A stretch of DNA of 36,303 nucleotides from contig CAXSDR010000028.1 in assembly GCA_964236445.1 (NCBI GenBank), positions 1-36,303 of the forward strand, read 5' to 3'. Source of the stretch: CAXSDR01 sp964236445 (GTDB lineage: Bacteria > Actinomycetota > Actinomycetes > Motilibacterales > Motilibacteraceae). Positions 1-8,733 of this stretch are shown here, piece by piece (positions within the stretch are counted from its first letter, which is position 1; each line of letters begins with the position of its first letter). The position numbers and the translations under genes are program-made. The notes beneath the pieces are model-generated. The model was not told the DNA's origin, made no database searches, and saw only the letters and a program-made list of their open reading frames with translations.

Positions 1-1
1 A

Positions 2-730
2 GAAGGCCTGCGAGCAAACGGGAAACCGCGTCGGCCGTGGAAACCTCGTACGGTCAACCTGATGTTGTTCGTCCTCGGGTCCGCACTCGACGATGCGATG
101 AAGCAAGGCTTGCTGATGCGCAATGTTGCCCGTCTTGTCGACCGGCTCCCGCAGCAACGACACCAGCTGGGCACATTCACCGAGGCTGAGGTGCGCGCGT
201 TGCTGGCAGCCGTTCACGGCAGCGATCTCGAACATGCATGGCACCTCGCGCTCTATGGCCTGCGACGGGGTGAGGTCGCCGGCCTGCGGTGGAGTGACAT
301 CGACTGGCCAGCCGGCACGTTGACCGTGGCGCAGTCTCGGGTGTCCGTCGATGGCGCGGCACAGGTCTCACAGCCGAAGACCGCTTCCAGCCAGCGCCGG
401 CTCCCGCTGGCTGCCGGGCTGCGCGAGGTGCTCGAGCGGGCGCGGGCCCGCCAGCTGGTGGACGCCGAGCGAGCGGGGAGCGCGTACGCCGCCAGCGGCC
501 TGGTCGTCGTCGACGCACTGGGCAACGGCCTGCATCCGGACACGCTGTCATCGCAGTGGGAGAAGGTCACGACGGCGGCCGGCGTCTCCCGCATCCGGCT
601 CCACGACGCGCGCCACACCTGCGGCACCTTGCTGCACCTGCAGGGAGTCCCGACGGCCGTCATCTCGGCCTGGTTGGGGCACTCCGACGCCGCCTTCAGG
701 AAGCGCGTCTATGTCCACTCGCAGAGGTGA
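2..730 (+). CDS. Tyrosine-recombinase phage integrase, 5'-truncated by the window edge, probable frameshift near the 3' end
   Basis: Site-specific recombinase that would integrate or excise a mobile element. The frame is open from base 2, so the N-terminal arm lies outside the window; the first ATG at 62 is internal. Visible parts are the end of the core-binding domain and a full catalytic domain. The latter has the first Arg in YGLRRGEVAGL, the HxxR box in RLHDARHT, the LGHSD histidine and the nucleophile Tyr at 710-712 in VYVHSQ. The protein then stops after one more residue (TGA 728-730). Reading one base over from about 724 restores a plausible tail, EVINDVARHFERAL, ending at a TGA at 766-768. 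This suggests a single-base deletion after the active site. The gene points at the 3' end of tRNA-Thr 114 bases away, the usual int/att layout. Family assignment is sure; activity is uncertain. Confidence 0.9.
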   Translation, partial: EGLRANGKPRRPWKPRTVNLMLFVLGSALDDAMKQGLLMRNVARLVDRLPQQRHQLGTFTEAEVRALLAAVHGSDLEHAWHLALYGLRRGEVAGLRWSDIDWPAGTLTVAQSRVSVDGAAQVSQPKTASSQRRLPLAAGLREVLERARARQLVDAERAGSAYAASGLVVVDALGNGLHPDTLSSQWEKVTTAAGVSRIRLHDARHTCGTLLHLQGVPTAVISAWLGHSDAAFRKRVYVHSQR

Positions 731-796
731 TCAACGACGTAGCCCGCCACTTCGAGCGGGCACTGTGACACATCCGTGAAATCGGCCCTTCTGCCA

Positions 797-828
797 CGCC
801 TCGCCGGGATCGTTCCGGCGGGGCGTTT
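797..828 (+). terminator. Rho-independent terminator after the integrase
   Basis: Arms at 797-807 and 815-825 pair over 11 bp with one G-T wobble, around a 7-nt loop, followed by TTT. The T run is on the plus strand, so it fits the end of the integrase transcript. It could also help insulate the facing tRNA gene. Confidence 0.75.
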
Positions 829-844
829 GTGCTGGTCAGGGACG

Positions 845-917
845 AGCCGACGAGGGGACTTGAACCCCTAACCGCCCGATTACAAGTCGGGTGCGCTACC
901 AATTGCGCCACGTCGGC
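845..917 (-). tRNA. tRNA-Thr (anticodon TGT)
   Basis: On the minus strand a full cloverleaf folds in 73 nt. The acceptor stem is GCCGACG/CGTCGGC, the D arm contains AATTGGTA, the anticodon stem CCCGA/TCGGG encloses loop CTTGTAA, and the T arm AGGGG/CCCCT encloses TTCAAGT. The anticodon TGT reads ACA (Thr). CCA is not encoded. The 3' end faces the integrase to its left, which makes it the likely attachment site of the element beyond the left edge. Confidence 0.95.
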
Positions 918-1021
918 GAGCTACCCGACCACCCTATTTCCTCGAGCACGGCACGAGGACACCCACCCGACCGACGACACCCAGGGTGAGAATCGCGGAT
1001 CAGCGGGGTACGTCGTCCCAC

Positions 1022-1939
1022 GTGACCCAGCCGCCGTACGACCCCCCGGTTCGGCCGCCGTCGGCACCGGAACCCCCCGACGAGCCACCGTCCCACGCAA
1101 CAGCCCGCAGGCGACGCCCCCGTCCATGGATCCTGGCACTCGCGGGCGGCATCGCTGCGATGGTCATCGCCGCCGTGGTGTTCGGGGTCATCGTGCGCAC
1201 CGCGTCGGGGCAGGGCTACGACGACCTGGGCGGCGGTCTGACCGGCTTCCGGCCCGAGCCCACACCGAGCACCACCATGGTGTCGATCAGCACGCTGCCG
1301 TTCGACCAGGCGGTCGACGTCATCAACAACGACGTGCAGGGCTTCTGGGCGCGCCAGTTCGCGGCGTCGGGCCGCACCTACACGCCCGCACGGTTCATCG
1401 TGTTCAGCCAGCAGACCAGCACCGGCTGCGGGCAGGCCGCAGCCTCGATGGGCCCGTTCTACTGCTCCGCCGACGACACCGTCTATCTCGACCGGGCGTT
1501 CTTCGACCAGCTCTCGACACGCTTCAAGGCCCCAGGTGACTTCGCCGAGGCGTACGTCCTGGCTCACGAGATGGGTCACCACATCCAGGACCTGCTCGGA
1601 ATCACGGCCGAGGTCGCGCAGTTCGAGCAGTCCAACCCCGACGAGACCAACGCCGTCTCCGTGCGCGTCGAGCTGCAGGCCGACTGCTTCGCGGGCGTGT
1701 GGGCGGCCGGCGCACGCGACAACGGCCAGCTCGAGGCGGGCGATCTGCAGGAGGCGCTCAAGGCGGCGAGCGCGGTCGGCGACGACACGCTGCAGAAGGA
1801 GGCCACCGGCATGGTGCGGCCCGACCAGTTCACCCACGGGACGTCCGCCCAGCGGGTCCTGTGGTTCTCGCGCGGGTTCAAGAACGGTGAGGTGGCGCAG
1901 TGCGACACCCTGAGCGCGAACGACCTCGACTCGCCGTGA
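1022..1939 (+). CDS. Neutral zinc metallopeptidase (YpfJ-type, Zn_peptidase family)
   Basis: Membrane-anchored putative metalloprotease of the neutral zinc metallopeptidase family (PF04228), whose physiological substrate is not known. From the GTG at 1022 the product is 305 aa. A Pro-rich cytoplasmic start is followed by Arg-rich residues 29-35 and one transmembrane helix at about 37-58. The extracytoplasmic peptidase domain has the zinc motif HEMGHH at 182-187 and the downstream ELQADCFAGVWA segment that supplies the third ligand in this family. A GTG at 986 would add 12 residues; neither start has a strong ribosome-binding site, and 1022 was chosen because the upstream extension looks unlike coding sequence. 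The gene stands alone and converges with the DUF3817 gene 14 nt away. Confidence 0.88.
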   Translation: MTQPPYDPPVRPPSAPEPPDEPPSHATARRRRPRPWILALAGGIAAMVIAAVVFGVIVRTASGQGYDDLGGGLTGFRPEPTPSTTMVSISTLPFDQAVDVINNDVQGFWARQFAASGRTYTPARFIVFSQQTSTGCGQAAASMGPFYCSADDTVYLDRAFFDQLSTRFKAPGDFAEAYVLAHEMGHHIQDLLGITAEVAQFEQSNPDETNAVSVRVELQADCFAGVWAAGARDNGQLEAGDLQEALKAASAVGDDTLQKEATGMVRPDQFTHGTSAQRVLWFSRGFKNGEVAQCDTLSANDLDSP

Positions 1940-1953
1940 CGGGGCAGCCGGTG

Positions 1954-2259
1954 CTAGGACTGCGTGATCCGCCGGCGTATGTCGGCAGTGACCCACCGCT
2001 CGGCCAGGAAAGTGAAACCGGGCAGCAGGCCGGCGGCGACCACCCCGAGCAGCATGGGCGGCCTCCACTTGGCACGCCGGTAGAGGTCGAACGCCAGCAG
2101 CATGTAGACGATGTAGCAGTAGCCGTGGGCCACCGCGAAGATGGCCAGCCACGACTGCGGGTGCCCGGCCAGGCGCAGGATCAGCGACAGATAGGTCGGA
2201 ATGATCAGGACGCCGACGATGTAGGCGACGACGCGGTAGCGCGTCAGTGCGGAGCTCAC
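1954..2259 (-). CDS. DUF3817 integral membrane protein
   Basis: Small actinobacterial membrane protein of 101 aa with no established function. About three hydrophobic helices are visible (roughly residues 9-29, 36-57 and 67-85), and it has the LYRRAKWRPP loop and LPGFTFLAERW segment that I associate with DUF3817. The frame stays open much further upstream, but the GTG at 2259 overlaps the SURF1 stop by 4 nt (GTGA), which indicates translational coupling, and the product then has the family's normal length. The neighbouring SURF1 gene suggests a loose link to respiratory membrane biogenesis, but that is inference. Confidence 0.85.
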   Translation of the reverse strand: MSSALTRYRVVAYIVGVLIIPTYLSLILRLAGHPQSWLAIFAVAHGYCYIVYMLLAFDLYRRAKWRPPMLLGVVAAGLLPGFTFLAERWVTADIRRRITQS

Positions 2260-2996
2260 GCCTCGATCTTCACAGGCCGGTGCGCGGCGTCGCGCAGCAG
2301 CCTCGTCCAGACCCAGACCGCGAATCCGACGAAGATCCACCACTGCGTGGCATAGGCCAGGTTGCGCAGGGCGCCACCGCCGCGCCCGCCGCCCTCCACA
2401 CGTACGCGCACGGGCAGCGGCGCAGCGCCCGACGGGTGCGGCGTCTGGGACTGCAGGACCAGCAGGCCGGGATAGAGCGGCGCGTCGATCAAGGACGCCA
2501 GCACCACCGGGCTCGCCGCCTGGGCCTGCCCCTCGGGCAAGGTGTCGTCGCTGGTGTCGACGGGCTCGGCCTGCTGGAGCTGACCCGCGATCTCGACAGT
2601 GCCCGACGGCGGTGTGGCCGCATCGCCGGCCGCCCGCACCCAGCCACGCAGCACCGCGGTGGCGTTGCCGTCGGCGCTCTGCAACGGCGTGAGGACCCAG
2701 AAGCCCTCGACGCCCTCCCGCGTACGCCCCGGAAGGAGCAGCTGGCCCTGCGGCAGGTAGGTGCCGGTGGCCGTGACGTGGCGACCGCGCGCCGCGTCGG
2801 GCAGGTCCTGGCCGACACGCACCACCTCGGCGAGGTCGACTGGCGGCAGCGACGCCGACGAGCCGGGCGGGCGCTGCCCGGCGTGGTCCCATCGACCGAA
2901 CTGCCAGAGCCCCAGCCAGATCATGACGAGCACCGCGACCAGCGTGGTCAGGTGCAGCCCGAGCATGCGTGGGCGCAGGTAGAACGGCAGCGGCAC
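2256..2996 (-). CDS. SURF1 family cytochrome oxidase biogenesis protein
   Basis: SURF1 proteins assist haem insertion and assembly of haem-copper cytochrome c oxidase in the membrane. The 246-aa product has the expected topology: an N-terminal transmembrane helix (about 14-33) ending in the hallmark WLGLWQFGRW, a long extracytoplasmic domain, and a C-terminal helix around the segment ATQWWIFVGFAVWVWTRLL. The start is GTG at 2996; the Met at residue 11 is a possible alternative. Its stop overlaps the start of the DUF3817 gene, so the two are cotranscribed. It is divergent from the ABC ATPase gene across a 198-nt gap. Actinobacterial SURF1 proteins are sequence-diverse, but both helices and the signature are present. 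Confidence 0.88.
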   Translation of the reverse strand: MPLPFYLRPRMLGLHLTTLVAVLVMIWLGLWQFGRWDHAGQRPPGSSASLPPVDLAEVVRVGQDLPDAARGRHVTATGTYLPQGQLLLPGRTREGVEGFWVLTPLQSADGNATAVLRGWVRAAGDAATPPSGTVEIAGQLQQAEPVDTSDDTLPEGQAQAASPVVLASLIDAPLYPGLLVLQSQTPHPSGAAPLPVRVRVEGGGRGGGALRNLAYATQWWIFVGFAVWVWTRLLRDAAHRPVKIEA

Positions 2997-3159
2997 GCTC
3001 CGACGCTACCCGGCTTGCCCTCATTTCTTGCTGCCCCGCTGGCCCGCCAGGTCACGATCCGGTGGGACACCTTGCCTTTCGGGCGCCGTCGGGAGAAGGT
3101 TCAGTGCTCTGCCTCATCGGCGGGCGTGCTGTCGCGCGCTCGACGACCACTCGGATCGT

Positions 3160-3177
3160 CCGGCACGTTCCTGCCGG
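3160..3177 (+). promoter_or_regulatory. Small hairpin directly before the ABC ATPase ribosome-binding site
   Basis: CCGGCA (3160-3165) and TGCCGG (3172-3177) form a perfect 6-bp stem around a 6-nt loop. The Shine-Dalgarno sequence GGAAAGGA (3179-3186) begins one base later, and the start codon is at 3195. The position would let it influence ribosome access, but such short GC hairpins are common by chance in this DNA. Confidence 0.3.
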
Positions 3178-3194
3178 TGGAAAGGATCTTCGTC

Positions 3195-4325
<1,131 letters not shown>

Positions 4326-4356
4326 TCCGCACTTCCCTGATCTGCGCTTCACCCCA

Positions 4357-4396
4357 CGGACGGGGGCTCTCCTGCTCGCAGGACGGCCCCCGTCTG
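4357..4396 (+). terminator. Terminator-like hairpin after the ABC ATPase
   Basis: GACGGGGGC (4359-4367) and GCCCCCGTC (4386-4394) are exact inverted repeats. A wobble pair and one more G-C pair extend the stem outward, and the loop is 18 nt. It lies 33 nt after the stop codon. There is no T run, as is common for actinobacterial terminators. Confidence 0.65.
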
Positions 4397-4471
4397 CGTC
4401 TCCCGCCGAAGGATCTCGACCTATGCACGCGCCCGACAGAACCATTGCGCACCCTCTGACGTTCTAGCAGC

Positions 4472-5005
4472 ATGAAGCTCGCAGGCAACGCCGCCCAGCG
4501 GCTGCGCGACGAGGAGTTCACGGCGTTCGTCACCGGGTCGTCGCCGCGCCTGCTGCACATCGCCCGGCTGGTGACGGGTGACCCGCACCGGGCCGAGGAC
4601 CTCGTGCAGGGTGCCCTGCTCGGCACCTACCGCAAGTGGGACGCGATCCGCCACGACGACCCTTTCGCCTATGCCCGACGAAGCGTGGTCAACGGTCACG
4701 TGTCCTGGTGGCGCCTGAGCGCCCGCCGCGAGCTGCTCACGGAGCAGCTGCCTGACAGGCCCACGCAAGCGGTGCCCTTCCACCACACCGTCGACCAGCG
4801 CGACCTGCTCCGCGCCGCGCTCGCCGACCTGACCCGCCGCGAGCGCACGGTCATCGTCCTGCGCTACATCGAAGACCTGTCCGAACGCCAGATCGCCGAC
4901 GAGCTCGACATCGCCGCCGGCACCGTCAAGAGCACTGCCTCGCGCGCGTTGACCAAGCTGCGCAGCCATGGCGCCCTGCTCGAAGATTCAGGAGAACGAC
5001 GATGA
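4472..5005 (+). CDS. SigE-family RNA polymerase sigma-70 factor (ECF-like)
   Basis: Alternative sigma factor that directs RNA polymerase to its own regulon. The 177-aa protein has region 2 near residues 16-60 (LLHIARLVTGDPHRAEDLVQ, then LGTYRKWDAI) and region 4 near 110-165, with LTRRERTVIVLRYIEDLSE and a helix-turn-helix ending in GTVKSTASRALTKLR. Length and motifs match the actinobacterial SigE family of ECF-like factors. It opens a six-gene operon: its TGA overlaps the next ATG by 4 nt. There is no strong Shine-Dalgarno before the ATG at 4472. It may regulate its own operon, which includes two ABC exporters; that is inference. Only one of its first 30 codons ends in A or T, typical of the host genome. 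Confidence 0.9.
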   Translation: MKLAGNAAQRLRDEEFTAFVTGSSPRLLHIARLVTGDPHRAEDLVQGALLGTYRKWDAIRHDDPFAYARRSVVNGHVSWWRLSARRELLTEQLPDRPTQAVPFHHTVDQRDLLRAALADLTRRERTVIVLRYIEDLSERQIADELDIAAGTVKSTASRALTKLRSHGALLEDSGERR

Positions 5006-5925
5006 ATGTCCCTCAGGATGTGCTCGCGCCGTTGCGTGAGATCTCAACCGACATACGCCCGATGTCCGCCGCGCCGCTCATCGAGAAGGGCAGCCGGCAG
5101 CGACAGGCGCGCCGCTTCACGGCGCTCGGATGCGGTGCCGCGGTTCTCGTCGCCTCGGCCGGTCTGGGCGCCGCCTACTGGCCCAGCTCGGGCGCCACGA
5201 TGCTGGCGGCGCCTGGCGCCGCACAGGGCCCGGGACTCATCGCACGTGCCGGAACCGCGGTGCTGGCCGCCGGCACCGCGTCGATCGACCTGACCGTGCA
5301 GGTCCCCACGTCAACGGTGACCGACGACCCGTCAGCCGCCGCCGGGCCGGCGCCCGCGAGACCGTCCCTGCCGAGCTCCGTGCACGCCACCGGCGCTGTC
5401 GACTTCGCCCGGCACATCAGCACGATGAAGGTCTCCGCTGACGTGGGGGACAAGCCGCTGAGTGTGCAGGTCCTGGCGACCCCGACGAAGACCTATGTCT
5501 CGCACCCCCTGAAGCCGGGCACGTGGATCGAGGTGTCGTCGCTCAACGCGCTCGTCGGGCTCGACGCCAAGGGCGCCCCGCTGGACGCGCAGCGGATTCT
5601 CGACCAGCTGCCGGTGGACGCGACCGACGTCACCTACGTCGGCGACGAGACCGTCCGCGGCACGCCGACGTCGCACTTCCGGGGCACGCTCGCGCCGAAC
5701 CCGTCCTCGCCCCTACCGTTCGACATCTGGCTGGACGGGGCCGGTCTCCCGAGACGGCTCACCGTGTCGCGGGCACCTGGCGGCACGATGGTCGGCGTGT
5801 CGCTGGAGCTCTACGGCTTCGGCAAGACCGTCACGATCTCGACGCCGGCCGCCTCGTCGGTGGTGCCGTTCTCGGCCGCCGAAGGCGAGCTCAAGGCCCT
5901 CATCCCGCAGCTGTCTGCCGGATGA
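5002..5925 (+). CDS. Membrane-anchored extracytoplasmic protein, probable sigma-factor partner
   Basis: The 307-aa product has a short cytoplasmic N-terminus (about 1-38, with RQRQARR before the membrane), one transmembrane helix (about 40-59) and a large extracytoplasmic domain. That domain resembles the LppX/LprG/LolA-like fold seen in actinobacterial lipid-handling lipoproteins: it has the pattern 'TYVSHPLKPGTWIEV', a DATDVTYVGDETVRGTPTSHF strand region, and 'PFDIWLDGAGLPRRL'. Fold assignment is by motif memory only. There is no lipobox Cys and no recognisable zinc anti-sigma domain, yet the position directly after the sigma gene with a 4-nt overlap makes a sensor or anti-sigma role plausible. 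It could instead act with the downstream exporters. No family name can be given with confidence. Confidence 0.75.
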   Translation: MNVPQDVLAPLREISTDIRPMSAAPLIEKGSRQRQARRFTALGCGAAVLVASAGLGAAYWPSSGATMLAAPGAAQGPGLIARAGTAVLAAGTASIDLTVQVPTSTVTDDPSAAAGPAPARPSLPSSVHATGAVDFARHISTMKVSADVGDKPLSVQVLATPTKTYVSHPLKPGTWIEVSSLNALVGLDAKGAPLDAQRILDQLPVDATDVTYVGDETVRGTPTSHFRGTLAPNPSSPLPFDIWLDGAGLPRRLTVSRAPGGTMVGVSLELYGFGKTVTISTPAASSVVPFSAAEGELKALIPQLSAG

Positions 5926-6878
5926 GCGACACGACCGCCACCTGCGCGCTCGTCTGCACGTCCGTCAGCAAGAGCTTCGGCGGTGTCCAGGCGCTCACGG
6001 ACGTCAGTGTCACCGTCGATGCGCCTGCAACAGGCCTGCTCGGCGCCAACGGCGCGGGCAAGTCGACGCTCATGCGGGTGGCGCTCGGGCTGCTCGTGCC
6101 CGACAGCGGCGCGGTGCGCGTGATGGGCCTCGACAGCAGCCGTGACCGGGCGCGGCTGCGCCAGCGCGTCGGCTACATGCCCGAGCACGACTGCCTTCCC
6201 ACCGACATGTCCGCGCAGGACATGTGCGTGCACATCGCGCGGCTGCGGGGGCTGTCCCGGCGTGACGCGGTTCGGCGGGCCAGCGAGGTGCTGTTCGCGG
6301 TGGGGCTCGAAGAAGAGCGGCGCCGCGCCATCGGCAGCTACTCCCTCGGCATGCGCCAGCGATCGAAGCTGGCGCAGGCGCTCGTGCACGGACCCGACCT
6401 CGTCATCCTCGACGAGCCGACGTCCGGGCTCGACCCCGCCGGACGGGCCGAGATGCTCGCGATCGTGCGCCGCCTGTCGCGCGAGCTGAGCATCCAGGTG
6501 CTCGTGTCCTCGCATGTGTTGGAGGACATCGAGGCGACCTGCGACGAGGTCGTCGTGCTGCGCGAAGGCAGGCTCGCCGCGCAGCAGGACGTGACCGCCA
6601 GCCCGCCTCGCGGACCGGTCGCCCTCCACACCACCGGTGACCTGTCGACGTTCGCGGCGCTGCTCAACGCCCAGGGCATCGCCACCTCGCCCAACCTGAT
6701 CGGCGACATCCGCATAGAGAACGCCGACGACACGATGCTCGATCTCGTACGCGACCTCGCAGCCCTGCACGACATCGGCATCGTCCGCCTGGCCGACGAC
6801 GGCAACGCACTCGAAGATGCCGTGATCGGCGCGATGTCAGGCAGGTCCGCGGCGATGCCTGTGGGAAGTCGACGATGA
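5922..6878 (+). CDS. ABC exporter ATP-binding protein (first pair)
   Basis: ATPase subunit of an ABC-2 type exporter. The 318-aa product carries Walker A GANGAGKS (41-48), a degenerate signature YSLGMRQR (140-147), Walker B VILDEP (161-166) and an SSHVLED switch region. A C-terminal extension of about 90 residues is typical of drug/Nod-type ATPases (CcmA family). The ATG at 5922 overlaps the previous stop by 4 nt, and its own stop overlaps the following permease gene, so ATPase and permease are translated together. The substrate is unknown; family relatives export antibiotics, peptides or lipids. The much longer open frame upstream belongs to another reading frame of the preceding gene. Confidence 0.9.
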   Translation: MSDTTATCALVCTSVSKSFGGVQALTDVSVTVDAPATGLLGANGAGKSTLMRVALGLLVPDSGAVRVMGLDSSRDRARLRQRVGYMPEHDCLPTDMSAQDMCVHIARLRGLSRRDAVRRASEVLFAVGLEEERRRAIGSYSLGMRQRSKLAQALVHGPDLVILDEPTSGLDPAGRAEMLAIVRRLSRELSIQVLVSSHVLEDIEATCDEVVVLREGRLAAQQDVTASPPRGPVALHTTGDLSTFAALLNAQGIATSPNLIGDIRIENADDTMLDLVRDLAALHDIGIVRLADDGNALEDAVIGAMSGRSAAMPVGSRR

Positions 6879-7756
6879 CGACCGCCCAGCAACGGCCGGC
6901 CGCGGTCATCCATGACGTGCGCTACAGCAAGTTCTCCGGCGAGCTGCACTCGCGCGGGGTCTCGGTGCTCGCGCTCGCTCAGTCATCTGCCCTGCGCGCA
7001 GTGGGCATACGACGCTCAGGCGGCGCCAAGGTCTGGCCGTTCATGCTCATCGCCGCGGCCTTCCTGCCCGCGGTCGTGGCCGTGTGCGTGCCGCTCTTCA
7101 TCAAGACCGTAACCTCGCCGCTCGACGTCCTCACGCTCGGCGAGCTGCTGACGTCGACGTCGGTGGTGCTGCTCGCCTATGCCGCCACGACCCTGCCGTC
7201 GCTTCTCACGCGCGAACGCCGCGACCGGGTGCTTGCGCTCTATTTCTCCACGGCCGTATCACCTGCCGAATATGTCGCAGGCAAGGTCCTCGCGGCAGTC
7301 GGGCTGCTGCTGCTCATCACCCTGGGACCGCTGCTGCTGGTGCTGCTCGGCTCGATCGTGGTGGCAGACCACCCGGCGCAGTGGGCTCAACGCCATGCCG
7401 GCGACTTCCCCAAGGTGGTGCTGGCCGCGCTGATCGTCTCGGTCTACCAAGCAGCGGTGGGGCTGTCTCTCGGGGCGCTCACGAGTCGACGGGTCTTCGC
7501 CGTCGGAGGCTATGTGGCCCTGATGCTGGTTCCCGCGGGGATGGGCGTGGCGTTCGCCCACGTCACCAGCAGTGCCAACTACCTCGGCCTAGACCTGTTG
7601 CGCATCCCCTACACGCTCGCCACCACGATGCTCCCGGGCCGCGCCGCCACGTCGATGCAGGCGCCCGTGCCGTTGGCATGGGGGGTCTGGGCCGCCGTGC
7701 TCCTCGTCGGCGCAGCTGTTCTCGCCAACGCCTATCGATCGGGCCAGAGGTCATGA
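6875..7756 (+). CDS. ABC-2 type exporter permease (first pair)
   Basis: Integral membrane partner of the ATPase encoded just upstream. The 293-aa protein has a cytoplasmic start of about 45 residues and about six hydrophobic helices. The first is around KVWPFMLIAAAFLPAVVAV; another follows the conserved ABC-2 stretch TRERRDRVLALYFSTAVSPA, and YVAGKVLAAVGLLLLITL is a further one. The last helix, near the C-terminus, is WGVWAAVLLVGAAVLANAY. The ABC-2 stretch resembles the 'ERE.gTl..ll.s.Pvs...y..gK' pattern of NatB/YhaP-type permeases. Both ends overlap their neighbours by 4 nt. Confidence 0.85.
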   Translation: MTTAQQRPAAVIHDVRYSKFSGELHSRGVSVLALAQSSALRAVGIRRSGGAKVWPFMLIAAAFLPAVVAVCVPLFIKTVTSPLDVLTLGELLTSTSVVLLAYAATTLPSLLTRERRDRVLALYFSTAVSPAEYVAGKVLAAVGLLLLITLGPLLLVLLGSIVVADHPAQWAQRHAGDFPKVVLAALIVSVYQAAVGLSLGALTSRRVFAVGGYVALMLVPAGMGVAFAHVTSSANYLGLDLLRIPYTLATTMLPGRAATSMQAPVPLAWGVWAAVLLVGAAVLANAYRSGQRS

Positions 7757-8733
7757 CGGTCGTCCCGCAGCTGTCCGTCGACCGCGACGCCCCCACCCTC
7801 GCGCAGAGCCGTGCAGTGTTCCGCAACGTCTCCAAGTGGTACGGCGACACCGTCGCACTCTCGGACGTCAGCTTCGCCCTGACTCCCGGCGTGACGGGGC
7901 TGCTCGGGCACAACGGAGCGGGCAAGTCCACCACGCTGGCCTTGCTCGCCGGGCACCTGTCGGCGAGCCAGGGCACCGTCGAGGTGCTCGGCTCGGACCC
8001 TCGCCGCGACCCCTCGATCCACACCTCACTCGGCCTCGTGCCCGACGGCAACGGGCTGTGGCCCTTCCTCACCGCCCGGCAGACGGTCACGATGCTGGCG
8101 GCGCAGCGCGGCGTACGCGACCCCGGCCACGCCGCGACCGTCGCCCTCACCCGGGTCGACCTGCTCGACGCCGCCGACCGCAAGGTCGGCGGGTTCTCCA
8201 AGGGCATGCACCAGCGCGTGAAGCTGGCCCAGGCCCTGGCTCACGACCCGATGGTCCTCCTGCTCGACGAGCCCCTCAACGGACTCGACCCCGCGCAGCG
8301 CCGGGCCGACGTCGACCTCATCCGACGGCTGGGATCCGAGGGACGCACGGTCCTGGTCTCCTCGCACGTGCTGGGCGAGGTCGAGCGCATGGCGGAGCGG
8401 CTGCTCGTGATCGTCAACGGGCGGTTGGTCGCCGAGGGCTCTGCGGCGGGCATCCGCGACCTGATGACCGAACAGCCGCGAACGGTGCGCATCGCGAGTG
8501 ACGCGCCCTTCCGCCTGGCGCAGCTACTGCTCATCGAGGAGCTGGTCCACAGCGTGGCGATCGATTCCGACAACCTGACCGTCGAGACACGGCAACCGAC
8601 GGCCCTCTTCACCGCCCTTCCGTCGTTGGCGCGCGACGCCGGCATCAGGCTGCGTCGCATCGTGCCCCTCGGCGAAGACCTGGAGAGCATCTTCACGGCG
8701 CTCACGCGCGCAGCCCGGGGCATCGGCCGATGA
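7753..8733 (+). CDS. ABC exporter ATP-binding protein (second pair)
   Basis: A second ATPase of the same type, 326 aa. It has Walker A GHNGAGKS near residue 52, the signature-like FSKGMHQR, Walker B VLLLDEP, the D-loop LNGLDP and the switch SSHVLGE, followed by a C-terminal extension of about 100 residues. It shares the degenerate GM-QR signature with the first ATPase, so the two pairs may descend from a duplication. The start ATG at 7753 overlaps the previous permease stop by 4 nt. The operon thus encodes two complete exporters, or one transporter with two different ATPases and two permeases; the sequence alone cannot decide. The substrate is unknown. Confidence 0.9.
   Translation: MTVVPQLSVDRDAPTLAQSRAVFRNVSKWYGDTVALSDVSFALTPGVTGLLGHNGAGKSTTLALLAGHLSASQGTVEVLGSDPRRDPSIHTSLGLVPDGNGLWPFLTARQTVTMLAAQRGVRDPGHAATVALTRVDLLDAADRKVGGFSKGMHQRVKLAQALAHDPMVLLLDEPLNGLDPAQRRADVDLIRRLGSEGRTVLVSSHVLGEVERMAERLLVIVNGRLVAEGSAAGIRDLMTEQPRTVRIASDAPFRLAQLLLIEELVHSVAIDSDNLTVETRQPTALFTALPSLARDAGIRLRRIVPLGEDLESIFTALTRAARGIGR

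Noticed and set aside
2247..3194. Upstream extension of the ABC ATPase frame to 2247
   Set aside because: It covers the SURF1 gene on the other strand and has a Gln/Arg-rich non-coding translation; the family start and ribosome-binding site are at 3195.
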